Source of the DNA: JADLEX01 sp964586775 | Lineage (GTDB): Bacteria; Lernaellota; Lernaellaia; JACKCT01 | Assembly: GCA_964586775.1 (NCBI GenBank) | Contig: CAZPJD010000030.1 | Span: forward strand, 15,261 to 79,260 | Length of the DNA: 64,000 nucleotides | Reading direction: 5' to 3' | Shown here: piece by piece, positions 63,559 through 64,000 of the stretch | Position numbering within the stretch: position 1 is the first letter of the stretch | How the letters are laid out: the number at the start of each line of letters is the position of its first letter | The notes under the pieces: generated by a model | The model's input: only the letters and a program-made list of their open reading frames with translations | Database searches by the model: none | Told to the model about the DNA's origin: nothing | Made by a program: the position numbers and the translations under genes

Positions 63559-64000
63559 GTGAGCGCGAAACGAAGCACGAAATTGGCGAAGCCGAAAGAC
63601 GCGGGCCCGGCGGGGGGCGCGCCCGTGAAGCTTCTATCGGGGGGAAATCCGCAGATCGCCAAGGCCGACGGCGACGCTCCCGTGCAAGCCTACCTCGCGG
63701 CCATGCCTGGTTGGAAGCAGGACGTGGGACGCCGACTCGATGCGCTCATCGTCCGCACCGTCCCCGGCGTGCGGAAGGCCGTCCGCTGGAACACGCCGTT
63801 CTACGGCGTCGAGGGCCAAGGCTGGTTCCTCGGCTTCCACTGCATCACGAAGTACGTCAAGGTGAGCTTCTTCCGCGGCACGTCGCTGCGCCCGATGCCG
63901 CCGGTCGAGTCCAAGGTGAAGGACGTCCGCTACTTCCACATCCACGAGAACGACCCGTTCGACGAGCAGCTCGTGGCCAGTTGGATCCGCCAGGCCGCGG
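63559..64000 (+). CDS. DUF1801-domain protein, cut by window end
   Basis: About 147 residues are present; the gene continues past the window. GTG 63559 has GGAGG upstream. After a charged N-terminus it shows VQAYLAAMPGWKQDVGRRLD, VPGVRKAVRWNTPFYGVEG and FHCITKYVKVSFFRG, typical of DUF1801 (YdhG-like) proteins. Function of the family is not well known. Confidence 0.85.
   Translation, partial: MSAKRSTKLAKPKDAGPAGGAPVKLLSGGNPQIAKADGDAPVQAYLAAMPGWKQDVGRRLDALIVRTVPGVRKAVRWNTPFYGVEGQGWFLGFHCITKYVKVSFFRGTSLRPMPPVESKVKDVRYFHIHENDPFDEQLVASWIRQAA

Overview
The window is GC-rich, densely coded DNA from a Gram-negative bacterium. Features pointing to a deltaproteobacterial-type or related candidate lineage, probably a metagenome-derived genome, are: many lipoproteins with a lipobox followed by long Asp-rich linkers (runs of DDDA/DDDT type), an outer-membrane-barrel-like protein, PilZ and HD-GYP c-di-GMP proteins, a DUF4388-type protein, a pyrophosphate-energised proton pump and RicT-type (PSP1) proteins next to holB. 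This placement is inference; no rRNA or tRNA gene was seen. Gene starts are often GTG, and neighbouring genes frequently share ATGA or GTGA overlaps.

Region by region. 1-6810 (minus): a cobalamin locus behind a clear cobalamin riboswitch (about 6680-6810). It encodes two beta-propeller lipoproteins, a BtuF-like binding protein, a fourth surface lipoprotein, then cobU, cobT and cobS (cut by the window edge). All junctions from the first propeller gene through cobT overlap or abut, so this looks like one B12-repressed capture and salvage operon. 7032-10032: an Asp-rich lipoprotein, a B12-binding-domain radical SAM enzyme and a double PilZ protein. 10252-13084: an ArsS-type arsenosugar radical SAM operon with an AhpD-like CxxC protein and an outer membrane protein, preceded by strong palindromes. 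13095-15987 (minus): an NTN hydrolase with an acidic C-terminal tail and a lipoprotein joining a c-type heme motif to a PHM-like copper monooxygenase. 16134-20311: tmk-holB-ricT, a second ricT paralogue and smpB. 20339-26982: an NTF2-like lipoprotein, a DUF4388/TPR protein, a GH35 beta-galactosidase with an unknown partner, and another Asp-linker lipoprotein.

27169-29891: two glycosyltransferases and an epimerase-like protein that has lost its catalytic Tyr and Lys. 30196-36902: housekeeping genes mdh, hppA, rpsO, pnp and dut. 36952-41063: a DUF1573 lipoprotein, an orphan radical SAM/SPASM protein and a UbiA prenyltransferase with a carotenoid-hydratase-like C-terminal half. 41014-47536: a PfkB kinase, a large unknown protein, a lipoprotein, a divergent YchF/OLA1 and a DUF115/Maf-like protein. 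47695-54406: nucleotide-sugar enzymes running by overlapping genes into a block of histidine-kinase, response-regulator and HD-GYP proteins. 54441-64000: a fluoride exporter (CrcB with DUF190), a single-domain response regulator facing a seven-PAS histidine kinase, an XRE-cupin regulator, an Asp-linker lipase, an Asp-linker metallophosphoesterase and a DUF1801 protein cut by the window end.

The most notable system is the riboswitch-controlled B12 locus, which combines surface beta-propellers (as in the BtuG logic of Bacteroides) with BtuF and the nucleotide-loop assembly genes, with no visible BtuB or BtuCD.
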